Shown here one piece after another: positions 44,281-55,778 of a DNA stretch of 64,000 bases. The translations under genes were made by a program, and so were the position numbers. Position 1 is the stretch's first letter. Every line of letters begins with the position of its first letter. This stretch comes from Scleromitrula shiraiana (lineage: Eukaryota > Ascomycota > Leotiomycetes > Helotiales > Sclerotiniaceae), in assembly GCA_028455995.1 (NCBI GenBank), contig JABELC010000013.1, forward strand, positions 930,001 to 994,000, in the 5' to 3' direction. Under the pieces are notes generated by a model. That model made no database searches. It was given only the letters and a program-made list of their open reading frames with translations, and was not told where the DNA came from.

Positions 44281-45422
44281 TGGTAGCCGGTGAAAACTTC
44301 AATCCGGATACGGATATTCCAGATCTTTCCGGAAAAGTAATCTTCATAACAGGAGGTATGTCTTCCATTCCATCTTTCCCTTCCCTCCACCTTCCACATT
44401 CCTAACCAACCCATCCATCCATCCATCCATCCATCCATCCATCCATCCATCCATCAACTAGACACCGCCGATCTAGGAAAACAACATCTCCCAACCCTCA
44501 CCTCCCACCACCCATCTAAAATCCACTTCACCCGAACGAAACACAACCAGCGCCAGGATCCCACATCAGGAATCGCCGAAAAAATCCCTCTGCAAAAATA
44601 ACATTTATCCATCCAATTAGACCCCACAAGCCTCTCATCAATCGCAAGCGGGATGAAGGATTTCAAGAGTAAGCGACTCGATATTCTTCTCTGCAACGCA
44701 GGTATGTATCATGGCCGTCCGTACCATGCGGGCCCAGTACCGCTGGATTCTCGAGAGAGAGAGAGAGAGAGGGAAAATTCGCCGTTGATCATCTCGGTAA
44801 TGCTTTGGTTGATGATACGCAATACGCAATACGCAATACGCAATACGCAATACGCAATACGCAAGCCCTTCTAGCGACCCTACTCTCCACATCCAAGATA
44901 TCTGGTTCGGATGTTTGGATCGCGAATGTCACGTCACGTCACGTCACGTCACGTCTCTTGGTTACTAATTCCCGCTGGAAAAGGGGAATTGGATGGGCCA
45001 GTGTTGGGAGTATATAGGATGGAGGATGCAGGATGCAGGATGCAGGATGGAGGATGCAGGAATACTGCCGAGTTGGGTTAACTATCTATGGAATGGACAG
45101 AGTGGATTGGCGAATATATCAACGATGGAGGGAATGGCGGGGTGATATCCGGAGATCAAAAGGGTGGTTGTGCATTCGGGGGTTATATAGACGGGGTGGT
45201 TTGGTGGAGAATTTGGGGGGTTTGGACTAGGGCGTTTGGGAAGGTTACGAGGGTGGTGACGACGGTGGGGGCGGAGAGGGGGGGGGAGTTGGGGAGTGGG
45301 TGTTTCTATTTGCCGGTTGGGAAAGAGTGGCGGATAGGACGTTGACGGAGGGTGCGAGGAGTGAGGAGAAGACTAGGGAGTTGTGGGGGTGGACGGAGGG
45401 GATTTTGACGGGGATTTTGTAA
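44281..45422 (+). pseudogene. Short-chain dehydrogenase pseudogene, microsatellite-invaded
   Basis: Pieces of one fungal SDR occur in order but in different frames. Start: MVAGENFNPDTDIPDLSGKVIFITGG, then a plausible intron donor GTATGT at 44355. Next: TADLGKQHLPTLTSHHPSKIHFT. Then DPTSLSSIASGMKDF ... RLDILLCNAG (about 44610-44700). Then FAVDHLGNAL (about 44778-44808), then LLATLLSTSKISGSDVWIANVTS (44868-44940). The C-terminus is ADRTLTEGARSEEKTRELWGWTEGIL (about 45330-45415). In-frame stops and frameshifts break it. Simple repeats sit inside: CCAT units (44416-44452), GA units (44753-44771), ATACGCA units (about 44815-44862), CACGT units (44930-44955). The cofactor motif (TGxxxGIG) is altered to GG.TADLG. 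Confidence 0.75.
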
Positions 45423-46124
45423 ATCAGAGGTCGTTATTGTATTATGCTGAGGGAGAGTGGTGTACATAATATGGTGTGATTGATCTCTACTCTCTCATTT
45501 TTAATATACCTACCATACAAGTGTTGATTTGTATGAAATGTGACATAGAACTTTCTTTCCTCGTAATCCCAATTTTTAACTCATTGTAGATTTCGAGGTT
45601 TTTAGGAGAGTTTTTTTTTGCATTGTTTATATCAATACAATATATAATCTGGGGAAGTTAGAGCCAGCATTAGTATAGCCCCGTATATGAATCGCGCGCT
45701 CGAAACTGGCGACGACGGCGCGATACATGGTCATCATCGTTGAGCTTTCAACTCTATGTTTTATAAACTTGATACACTACTTAGCATATCGAAGAAAAAG
45801 CTAAAAGTATGTGTTGGTTTTATTTTTCTTGCCTTTTGCCTTTTCCACCCACAATCGCCGTTTCCGTTCTCGTCGTTGCCCAAAAATAAAACATCCGGAA
45901 GCAGTGAAATGGAACTCAACAATCGCATTCTTACTTTTTCTTATTAATTAATACTTTTATTTTCTTTTAAAATATATTGGTTTGAATTGAATGCTTACTT
46001 CTCTTTCGATTTATTGTTCTCATACGTAATTGTAATAAAAGCGACTTTTTACTATTTAGATACTTCAATTGAAGTATCGTCAAGTTTTCCAGACACGATT
46101 TGTTGTTTTATAATTTCATACATA
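45423..46124. other. Intergenic, SDR relic to DUF3431 gene
   Basis: AT-rich 700 bp without a recognisable gene; it should include the promoter of the DUF3431 gene. A T9 run lies near 45611-45619. Confidence 0.5.
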
Positions 46125-47336
46125 ATGCCATATCCAAAGAAACTCGTTCCATTCGTATCGATACTTACCGTCTCTATACTCGTCTGGATCTTTAAACCTC
46201 TATTACTCGCACAACAATGGACAACAGGTCAGTCAGAAAAAGTATTAGCATCTAAAGCTGCAACACATGGAACATTGAGGAAAGTTCAATATGAACAATT
46301 GCCATTTCGACCAGGGATCGTCAAAGCCTCGGGCAAAACTTACTCGAAAATGCTTGTTATACCCCGAACGAAAGAAGAGAATGTAGATTGGATTGACGAT
46401 CATTTCCGAGACGATCCTTTCATCCAATCAACTATATATACGGTCGACGATCCAAAGGCAGAAAAGATTGTACCGAAAAATAAAGGTCATGAAGTTATGG
46501 TATACATTTCGTATATTATCGACAATTATTATAATCTTTCGGATGTTACCATATTCATGCATTCACATCAACATGCATGGCATAACAATTTCATCCTCGA
46601 TAGCGACGCAGCACAGATGATTTCGAGATTATCTTCCCCACGAGTTATACGCGAAGGATATATGAATATGAGATGTCATTGGGATCCGGGATGTCCAGCT
46701 TGGATGCGTCCGGGTACAATTGAGGAAGATATCAATAAGCAAGAAGAAATTTTATTGGCGAGATCATGGTCTGAACTTTTCCCATTGGATCCTGTACCAC
46801 ATATTCTTGCTCAACCTTGTTGTGCTCAATTTGCTCTCTCTCGAGAAAGGATTCAATCTTTACCATTAGCAAAATACGTATTCTATCGAGATTGGTTATT
46901 GAGAACTAAACTACCAGATTTCATCAGTGGTAGAGTTTGGGAATATGTTTGGCAATTTGTCTTTACAGGACAGAATGTTGTATGTCCTAGAGAAAGTGTA
47001 TGTTATTGTGATGGATTTGGGGTATGCTTTGGTGGGGAAAATGAATATCAAGAATGGATTAAGAAAGATAATGAATGGAAAGATTTGGAAGGAGATTTGA
47101 ATTCATATAAAGAGCAAGTGAAGGAATTTAAAGTTTTAATAAATGAAGGAAAATATGAAGAGTCTAAGAAAATCGGAATACCTGAGCCTGGAAAGGATAA
47201 AGAATTAGAAAAAGAAATTAAGGAATTACAAGAGTGGTGTGATGAGAAAAAAGAAGAAGCAAAGAAACGGGGGGATCTTGCAGAGAATAGAGCAAAAGAG
47301 GTTGGAAGGGAATGGAAAGTTGGGGATGGATTTTGA
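46125..47336 (+). CDS. DUF3431 family protein
   Basis: A single-exon gene of 403 residues. I chose ATG 46125 (MPYPKKLVPFVSILTVSILVW), which opens with a signal-anchor helix (about 8-25); the frame extends upstream only to a TTG. The body contains the DUF3431 features: LVIPRTKEENVDWIDDHF, FMHSHQHAWHNN, MNMRCHWDPGCPAW, CCAQFALSRERIQSLP and GRVWEYVWQFVFTG. The C-terminal 90 residues are a charged helix (KELEKEIKELQEW). The family is common in ascomycetes, often secreted or Golgi-type with glycosyltransferase-like hints; the reaction is unknown. It is intact despite lying between relics and AT-rich DNA. The stop is followed at once by TTATT repeats. Confidence 0.82.
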   Translation: MPYPKKLVPFVSILTVSILVWIFKPLLLAQQWTTGQSEKVLASKAATHGTLRKVQYEQLPFRPGIVKASGKTYSKMLVIPRTKEENVDWIDDHFRDDPFIQSTIYTVDDPKAEKIVPKNKGHEVMVYISYIIDNYYNLSDVTIFMHSHQHAWHNNFILDSDAAQMISRLSSPRVIREGYMNMRCHWDPGCPAWMRPGTIEEDINKQEEILLARSWSELFPLDPVPHILAQPCCAQFALSRERIQSLPLAKYVFYRDWLLRTKLPDFISGRVWEYVWQFVFTGQNVVCPRESVCYCDGFGVCFGGENEYQEWIKKDNEWKDLEGDLNSYKEQVKEFKVLINEGKYEESKKIGIPEPGKDKELEKEIKELQEWCDEKKEEAKKRGDLAENRAKEVGREWKVGDGF

Positions 47337-49737
47337 AGTTATATTTTATTTATTATTTTATTATTTTATTATTTTATTATTTTATTATTTTATTATTTTA
47401 TTATTAAAGAAGGAGATAGATAGATATTGTCAATATACATGACCATATCACCAACATTTTTTTTTTCTTTTCTTTTTTCTCAAAACACAAGGTCCATCAT
47501 CAATCGCCAGGATAACTTACTAGTAACTACTTCTTAACTTTATAGTATCCATCTACACTCAATAATAAAAATCTCTCCACACTTATTAATAAATATTTAT
47601 TACACCAAATCATTCAAACCCTCCACCTCAAAATATAAACGCCAATTAGTACCTGTAGATCCAGTTCGTCCATCAACAATATCAACAGATCCAAGTCCCA
47701 AGATCGAGGAAAGAACGATTAAAATAGGGGTAAAAGACGATTTCATATATAAGTTTACGATCTCGGCCCCCAAAGGTGTCAATCGGTGTCAATCGGTGTC
47801 AATATCACTTATTAGTTCGGGATCTGCGTATTCCTTGCACGATAGAAAGCGCACGTGCCAGTGTACGACGGACACAGAAAGAAAGAAATTATTCAAAAAA
47901 AAAAAAAAAAGTTTTTTATATAATTTTAATATTTGGAAATATACGTCTAACTTAACTTGAAGTTAACTCGGAATAGAATTTAATGATATATTTTTTATAG
48001 AATTATATGATTGAGTAATTAATTTGCAAGTTATTAATAAAAATAAACTTTGAACTTCAATATTCAAGTTGAAAACTGAATGATGATATTTTAAGAATTT
48101 ATATACTACTAGTAGTAACAAGTTGAATCAAAAATTATTTTTATATGATCATGATATTAGTATTATTAATGAAATTTGTCAGAATATATATTGAATTCAA
48201 TATAGACTCGGATTTTAAACTTCCAAATATATATTATTATTAAATTTAATGATTTAATATTTTTTATATTCAAGTTCTTAATACTACTAGTAATTTATTT
48301 TTTACTAGTTTTAAGTAACTTATGATTAATCATTTAGAATTATATATATCTACTAAATACTAGTAGTAGTATATAACTTTAAGAATATACTTATTAGTAA
48401 CTTAATCACTCAAAATATTTTGAGAAAATTCAACTTGCCAGAAGTTTAAGATTTTTATTTCATTTAGTAATTAAAAATTAATTACTACTAGTAGTATATA
48501 CTAGAATTTAAAATATTATTATATATTTACTATAGTTTTCTTTGAATTTAATTTATATTCAAGTTTTTATACTATATATAAAATCATGATGCATTTTAGA
48601 TATTACTACTAAGTACTTTGTAGTAATATAATTTTAATATATAAATTTTTAAAAAATTCTTGTACTACTATCATACAAGTTGCGTGCAGTGTCCTCGAAT
48701 ATAGCACATATAGATTGAATGGCCGCGCTTCAAGTGCGATATGAGGCACGTGATTGGCATGTTACTAGTGATTCAAGTTCGAGAAGAAAAAAGAGGAAGG
48801 GAAAGAGAAGCGGAAGTTGCGGGACGGACTCGGATGCTGTAGGATGTGCTAGATGGATGGATGGATGGATGGATGGATGAATATATGGATATATGGATGG
48901 AAGATTTGAAGCTTTGAAGCTGAGGTTGCCAGTGGTTAGATTATTGGAATCTGCCAGTGGATAGATATGGTATAGATGGTATAGATGGTATAGATGGTGG
49001 GGCATCTATACCTCTTTTGAACTTCATACTATAGAATTATCTACTACTAGTATTATATAGAGATTGGTTCATGGGGTTGGTGCCAGGATCGAATTTCTTT
49101 TTGCTAGTATGGTGTGGTGTGGTATGGATTGTAGTTGTAATGTGCATATAGATAGGGAAACTTCATTCTACTAGTATTTCAAATCGAACGACATCTGGTC
49201 ATCAGGTGGTGTAATACTAGTAATTCAAGTACTAGTACCATCTTCAAATTTATATGTTCATTGTTTAATTTCCAATGAAATAATTTGATATTTTAATCTA
49301 ATAATATCAGATAACAATATATGATTGTTCGAATCAAAGATAATCAACCTAAATACAAATATTTTTGAATAATTAGTTCCTGATATAAATCTGAAATATA
49401 GCTTCAAGTTCAAGTTTGGTTCATTTGGTTCATGAATTAACACACCCCATGGTGGGGCTCTCTCGTCCCAATAAAGTCCCATACCCCTGGTGAATTAAGC
49501 TCAGGTCTGGTCTGGTCAGGTAATACAACATAAGGTGGGATCCCCTGTAAGGAAACATCCCAGCACCTACATGCATGCATGCATGCACCTCTTCAATTTT
49601 CTCCAAATTTTCTCCAAATTTTCTCTATATATAAAATTTTTTTCTTTGTCCAATCCACATGACATCCACATCCACATCAATTTCTTTCTCTTTATAAATT
49701 CACATAGTAAGGCTGTATACATCAAATCATCTAATCT
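47337..49737. repeat. AT-rich tract with TACTAGTA motifs and simple repeats
   Basis: 2.4 kb with no credible gene. TTATTTTA units lie at 47340-47405. About 47880-48690 is extremely AT-rich and rich in TACTAGTAGTA-like strings, suggesting repeat-induced point mutation of old repeats. GGAT units lie at 48850-48885 and ATGC units at 49571-49586. Confidence 0.7.
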
Positions 49738-49856
49738 GCCCGGCTAGCTCAATCGGTAGAGCGTGTGACTCTTACGATTCGAATTATTCGATCTAAGTGT
49801 TCTTCGAACCCTCAAAAGGTATCACAAGGTTGCGGGTTCGACCCCCGCGTTGGGCT
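49738..49856 (+). tRNA. tRNA-Lys (CUU) with 46 bp intron
   Basis: The mature tRNA is 49738-49774 joined to 49821-49856. Acceptor stem GCCCGGC pairs with GTTGGGC (with two G-U pairs). The D arm is TAGCTCAATCGGTAGAGC. The anticodon stem TGTGA/TCACA holds loop CT-CTT-A-A, anticodon CUU for lysine. The T arm is GCGGGTTCGACCCCCGC. The intron (49775-49820) lies after position 37, the standard place for eukaryotic tRNA introns. Internal A and B boxes are intact and a T7 terminator follows near 49888. Confidence 0.93.
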
Positions 49857-50543
49857 CAATTCCCTTCGTATTGAGAGCAGATTTCTTTTTTTGGTTGTTT
49901 TTGTTGTGTTTTTTTTTTGTTTTGGGGAGAGGGGTTAGTAATATATGTACTATCTAATTTTTTATCCCGATTCCTTGGGACTGTTTCACATGATTATGTT
50001 CGTACTTTGTATTTATTGTATTTAAGTATTACATATATATGATAGTAATATTTTTAATGTTATCTTATTAGTCCGGATAGCGATTTGTGATATTTAGTTG
50101 TATTGATTGTATTGATATAAGAGAGAGGATTTCTCGGTTAATGAAAAGGGTCGGTTTCTATATTGGATGGCTCGGGCCGATATATTTTGCGATATATATT
50201 CGAAGTTTCTTTTTTTTTCTTTTTTCCCGCCGAGTCGGAGGGCTTTTTTATTTATCTTTCTTTCTTTCTTTTTTCTCTTTTTTTTTGCTTTCTTTCTTCC
50301 TTTTTTGTTCCTTCTGTTTAATATTTCTTTCCCTGTTACTACTTGTAGAATTTGGTTACCAGTATTATAACTTTGAAATCTGAAGTCCGAGCTGGACAGT
50401 CATCAGTCTTCCAATCAACAATTATCTTCCACTAGTCTAGCTACTAGTAGTCACATTGAACATTTATGGATGGTTCATCCTGACTAGGAAAGGACATCGG
50501 GAATCAATCTTATTTGGTGATGAGAGGTTCCTTGGCCATCATA
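49857..50543. other. AT-rich spacer, tRNA to fold-back element
   Basis: No gene. It includes pyrimidine-rich runs (50210-50310) and more CTAGTAG strings (near 50433-50450). Confidence 0.5.
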
Positions 50544-51521
50544 CTCGGTTAAATTAAAATTGAAGCACGCGCAAAATAAGCGAATCGCCTCAAAATCGAC
50601 GATTTTGTATAAAACACCTCTTACGCCGACGTAAATAAATCGATCAATTATTTATAGAATTATTTAAAATTTTAAATTTGTATTATTTTTATATTTAAAT
50701 ATTTATGATTAAAATTTAAAAGTTAAATAATCATTTTAAAATTTATAATATTTAATTAAATATGAAGTAAAAATCGTATGAAAACACGATATTTTTAACT
50801 TGATTTAAATCGAGTAAATTACTATATTAGGAAATAATGAAGATATATATGAATATATAGAAAAAAAAGCTTTCATTTAATATAAATATTATATATTAAA
50901 ATGTAATATAATAATCTTGAAAAGTCGAAGTTTTAAGGGTATTTTTAACTCGTTAAAATCTTTAAAAATCTTAATAATTCATTCAAATCAAAATTATATT
51001 AAATAATATTTTAATATAGTAATTATAAGGATAAAAATTATTATATATAAAAATTTGAAGTGATTTTAATGATTTTTAAAAATCGAAGTTATGGTGGTGC
51101 TTAGTGCTTGTAAACACTATATATACTCTTTTTAACTTTATTATATTATATTTTTTATATATCTTTAATATATATAATATTTATATTAAATGAAAAGTCT
51201 TTTTTTAAATATTTATATATATCTTTATTATTTTTTAATATAATAATTTACTTGATTTAAATCAACTTAAAATTATAGTATTTTTATATGATTTTTACTT
51301 TATATTTAAATAAATATTATAAATATTAAAATCATTATTTAATCTTTAAATTTTAATAGTAGATATTTTAATATAAAAATAATCTATATTCAATATTTTA
51401 AATAATTCTATAAATAATTGATTGATTTATTTACATCGGCGCAAAAGGTGATTTATACAAAATCGTCGATTTTGAAGCGATTCGCTTATTTTGCGCGTGC
51501 TTCAATTTTAATTTGACCGAG
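50544..51521. mobile_element. Fold-back MITE-like element, TA target site
   Basis: A 978 bp AT-rich palindromic element. The ends CTCGGTTAAATTAAAATTG and its complement CAATTTTAATTTGACCGAG are inverted repeats, and TA flanks both ends (50542-50543, 51522-51523). The first about 75 bp of each arm differ at two positions. The arms can be followed for about 380-400 bp with growing divergence, mostly C/T and G/A changes. No coding capacity remains. A TA duplication fits a Tc1/mariner-type non-autonomous element, probably damaged by RIP. Confidence 0.8.
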
Positions 51522-53366
51522 TAGTCTCGAGAGATTATATACCATTTGAGTTAGAATAACCTTTTTAAGGTACCGGCCGGATTCGAAAAAAAAACAAAAA
51601 AAAAAATTGCAGACAGGTTCATGGATTGTTGATTCGAAATTTGAGATTGATTAGAGAACTTTGCCCCTCAAGGACCCTGTTATTCATTCTCTTTTTAACC
51701 TTTTTTTTTTACTTTTATTATAGAATAATAGGATGAGATAGGAAAGATCTTGATTTTTTGATTGTCTCGTTCATTCATTCATTCATTCGATCGTCATGTC
51801 GAAATCAATTCCTACAGCCGATCATCCTCCACATGAAAACTCAAATTCACTTTATCATTCAAATCTACTTCAACGTCGAACATATGGATATGTGAGTGCG
51901 AATGGAAATAGGAATAGAGATAGAAATGGAGATGGCCAAGGACATATAAAAAATACTCATTCACAGGTTCATATATATATACTATGATCGTGGACAAAAT
52001 CGATCTCCTACTTTCTCTTTGGTACTAAGTTTATTTATATCTGTTCCATAATTATTTTTTATTCCTTTTTTACCCTAGTTTGATACTTTTCTTACTTTCT
52101 TTTTACATGTAGCTTTCTTGAGTTAAATAGACTACTTCAAGTTAGATCATGATGATATTTATTAAATAGATACTAGTAGACATTTGGAATTTATGTTAGT
52201 TAACATAGATTTGTGAATGCATTTCCATCTCCAATGGTTTATATCATGATCCTTCCCCTCTTCCTCTCTCATATTACATCTGTGGGGTTAAAAATGGAGG
52301 AGATATTGGTAAACTTCAAATTTTATTTGAAAACACAAAAAGAGTAAAGTATAGCTTAAGTTACAAACTTGAATACTCAAAATGCTTCATTTTTCTTTAG
52401 CAACACCATACTGTTTTTGGATCACCTCCGAGAATTATAGATCAATTTTCATTTTAAAAAAAAATTGAAAATCTATAAAGAGTTTAGGTTTGTGAATATT
52501 TTGATTACTATTATGATAGAATCTGGAGAAATAAAAAGCTTAATATATATTTTACCAATCAAAAGCTTGAGTATATCCTCAGAATTGACTAACTTGAATT
52601 TTAGCTATCATCAACTTGAAGTTGTATGACTCGGATTGTTATATACTAGTAATATTGAGTCAAGGACTCTGACACGCCGTCTTTTCTTTATTGATATTTA
52701 TATAATAACTTTTTAATTAATAAATTATTTTAAAAATATGCTAAAAAACTTTGAAGACATTACTACTTGTAGTAGTATAATAAATTTTATTTTCAACTTT
52801 GAACTTCAACTTAGTAGTAAAGACAAAAACAAGAATTGAGTAACTTAACTCGCAGTAAAATCTCTTTTTTTATATTAAAAACAAGAAGCATTTTATATAT
52901 ATAGCCTAAGACTATACTATCTTAAGAATAGTATATTACTAGTAGTCATATTCCACTTATTTTTAAATAAAATTTGAAATTTGCCAAAACCCTCTATTGA
53001 CTTTTTCGGAGAATAAAAAAGTAGATCTTTATCGTTATCATCGTTATTACTATCATAGTCTTGTCAAATGAGAAGAACGTGATTCATAGCGTTTTATAAA
53101 TTTAGTAGTACTTTTATTTACTACTACTAGTAGTACTTACTCTTTTTTTTTTACTTTCTACTACTACTACTACTACTACTTCTCAAATTCAATATCACTT
53201 ATTGTTCAAGTTTCTATATTGATTATCAGACGATACAATAAATGATACGAGAAGATAGTACAATAGACGGGACGAAAACGAATCAATATTTACAAAGTGG
53301 AACTGACATTAGACTTGCATGATTCACTAATTTCCTCACCCTACTCAGCCAACACCTATCACAGAC
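51522..53366. other. AT-rich region upstream of the RGS-LOV gene
   Basis: 1.85 kb without a confident gene. A small open frame, 51796-51987, could be an upstream exon of the RGS-LOV gene (see findings). Otherwise the tract is AT-rich with many CTAGTAG strings and a (CTA)n run at about 53158-53180. Confidence 0.5.
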
Positions 53367-55778
53367 ATGAATATCCAAAATTTAGCCGACCGTCGATTGG
53401 GATTTCAATCTTATGGAAATAAATCCAATTCATTTACACCACCTATCAAAATTGATGAAGCTGAAGGTGAAGAAGGTGGCGCCGAAGTCAACGATATACC
53501 ACTTTATAGGAAAAGAACTCCAGGTATGAATTCGGGGAATAGACCGAATAAACTCTCATCGGATAGAGGATTTGATTATATTCCAAGGAGAATGCAGAGT
53601 CCTCAAGAAGCTCCGAATTCAAGGGTTTTACAAGCTCAAGTAATTGCTGAAGGATCAAGGTAAGCCTTATGGGTAATTCAATTCGGATTGCCAAGCTAAT
53701 TTGTTTGTCTTTGTAGCAGTCTTTATAATGAAGGACATGGAGAGTTCGAGGAAGAACATCCAGAAATTGAAGAGCGCGTGCTTATTAGAGACTCCAAATC
53801 TGGCATGTCTTCAACACAATCGGCAGCTACGCCATCATCGGGACGTTCTCGTTCAAGAGCAGGGTCATATTCTTCCTATCAAACCAATGCTACATCTTTA
53901 CCACCATTACAAAATCAGGGACCATTAGATGATGGGGATCAACTTGAGCCATTGAATGAGGAGGATATTGATCCTGGGTCTTTCGATTTGGTGGCACCAA
54001 CTGAAGGGGGCGCGAAGCAGTTTTCTCTCGAGACAAGATCAGAACAATTATTCTCTACCGAGCATTTACGAATTATATTTGGGGACCCTTCATTACTTCT
54101 GCGTTTCACCTCTTTTCTTGGCGTACACAGAAGTGCTTCAATTCCTATTCTTATATACTACTTGGATGCCGTCAAAGCTCTCAAAGCTATTTCATATTCC
54201 AATGCAATTGGGGAAGCTCTTGAGCCAATTCCTGGACATGACTTTACAGCTAGTATCGCCACTAGAACTCTCAATAATGAATTAGAGGAGAAAGCTGAGA
54301 AAGCATTTGAGGTGTTGGTTCGAGAAGATTTACCTGCATATATTACCTATACTTATATCCAGACTGTGAGTATATCGATTCAGAGAAGGATCACAGGAAC
54401 TTTACCGGCACATTTGAGAGAGGCTTCGGAAGGACTTGCTGAGGTTTTTTGTTTGACGGACCCTTCTCGTCCGGATAATCCTATTGTGTTTGCATCGGAA
54501 GGTTTGTAGCAGCATATCAGATCAGCATGCGAAGATAAACTGACATTGTTTAGAATTTCATCGAACTACGCAATATGGTATGGGTTATGTTATTGGTAGG
54601 AATTGTAGATTCTTACAAGGGCCAAAGACAAATCCATTTAGTGTGAGGAGAATTCGAGAGAAAATTGAAGCTGGTCAAGAACATTGCGAGACTTTCCTTA
54701 ATTAGTAAGTTATGATCTGAGCTCTAGAAAAGGCGATAATTAATGAGATGATAGTCGACGAGATGGTTCCCCATTCATGAATATGTTAATGTGTGCGCCA
54801 TTATGCGATAGCAGAGGTACAATCAGATATTTTATTGGTGCCCAAGTCGATGTGTCTGGTCTGGTTAAAGAATGTTCCGATCTCGAATCCCTACAACGGC
54901 TCGTCATAGCAGAGGAGCGTGCGGAAACACTCGAAGCCGAACGTCGAGCACATCCCGACCAAGATATTGAAGATCCACCTACTGTTATAAAGGATGAATT
55001 TCAAGAGTTAAGCGAAATGCTGAATATGCAAGAATTAGACACAGTTCGAAAATGGGGTGGTAGAATGCACAAGGAAGTAGAACAAGAAGATTCAGAAACC
55101 GCATATCACAAGGGAAATTGGAATAAACCTCGTCTACACATCACAAGCACAAGTCCCGATGGTCTCGATGGAAACCCCGGATTTGGACGCCTGAACACAA
55201 ATGGGAAACTCAGCGGTGTCTACGAGAACTATCTTCTCGTCCGTCCATACCCAAGTTTACGGGTCCTCTTCGCCAGTCCATCACTTCGAGTGCCCGGTAT
55301 CCTGCAAAGTCCCTTCATGGCCAAAATCGGCGGCTCGAACCGCGTGCGCGAAGAACTAACACAAGCTCTCGCCGACGGTCGCGGCGTCACTGCTAAGATT
55401 CGCTGGGTCACAAAAGATGATTTAGAAGGCCGAAGTCGCTGGATCCATTGTACACCGCTTATTGGAAGCAATGGCGCCATTGGTGTCTGGATGATTGTGA
55501 TCGTCGATGATGAGACTAGTCAGCCGAATGGCAAGAGGTATCGGCAGGCGCCGCCGGTGGATCCGAGGTTTGGGAGGAGTATACCGTTTGCGACGGGGAG
55601 GACGGATAGCTCGGCGGACAGTTTGAGGGATTTTGCGATTGTTAGTCATGGTGGTGGTGGGAATGGGGCACAGGGGAGACCAACGTCGAAGGATTTACCG
55701 AGGGCGCCGAGGAGTTTGAGGGATTATGATGAGCGGAGTGAGAGGAGTGGGAGTCCGTATACTTTGAGGATTGACTGA
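53367..55778 (+). CDS. RGS-LOV blue-light photoreceptor (BcLOV4-type)
   Basis: A 750-residue protein in four exons: 53367..53659, 53717..54501, 54554..54704 and 54755..55778 (introns 57, 52 and 50 bp). A Ser/Pro-rich N-terminus leads to an RGS-like domain (about 209-335; FSTEHLRIIFGDPSLLLRF ... IQRRITG). Then follows a LOV domain: NPIVFASEEFHRTTQYGMGY and GRNCRFLQGPKTN, with the photoactive cysteine at Cys377, ending FIGAQVDVSGLV. A C-terminal helix and DUF region then give a basic Ser/Gly-rich tail. Intron 2 falls inside the LOV core just before FHRTTQYG. Family: RGS-LOV proteins of fungi bind flavin and move to anionic membranes in blue light (shown for BcLOV4). It fits with the G-gamma gene nearby. 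Confidence 0.9.

Noticed and set aside
47340..48690. AT-rich block as a centromere or replication origin
   Set aside because: Too short and not distinguishable from ordinary RIP-affected sequence without chromatin data.
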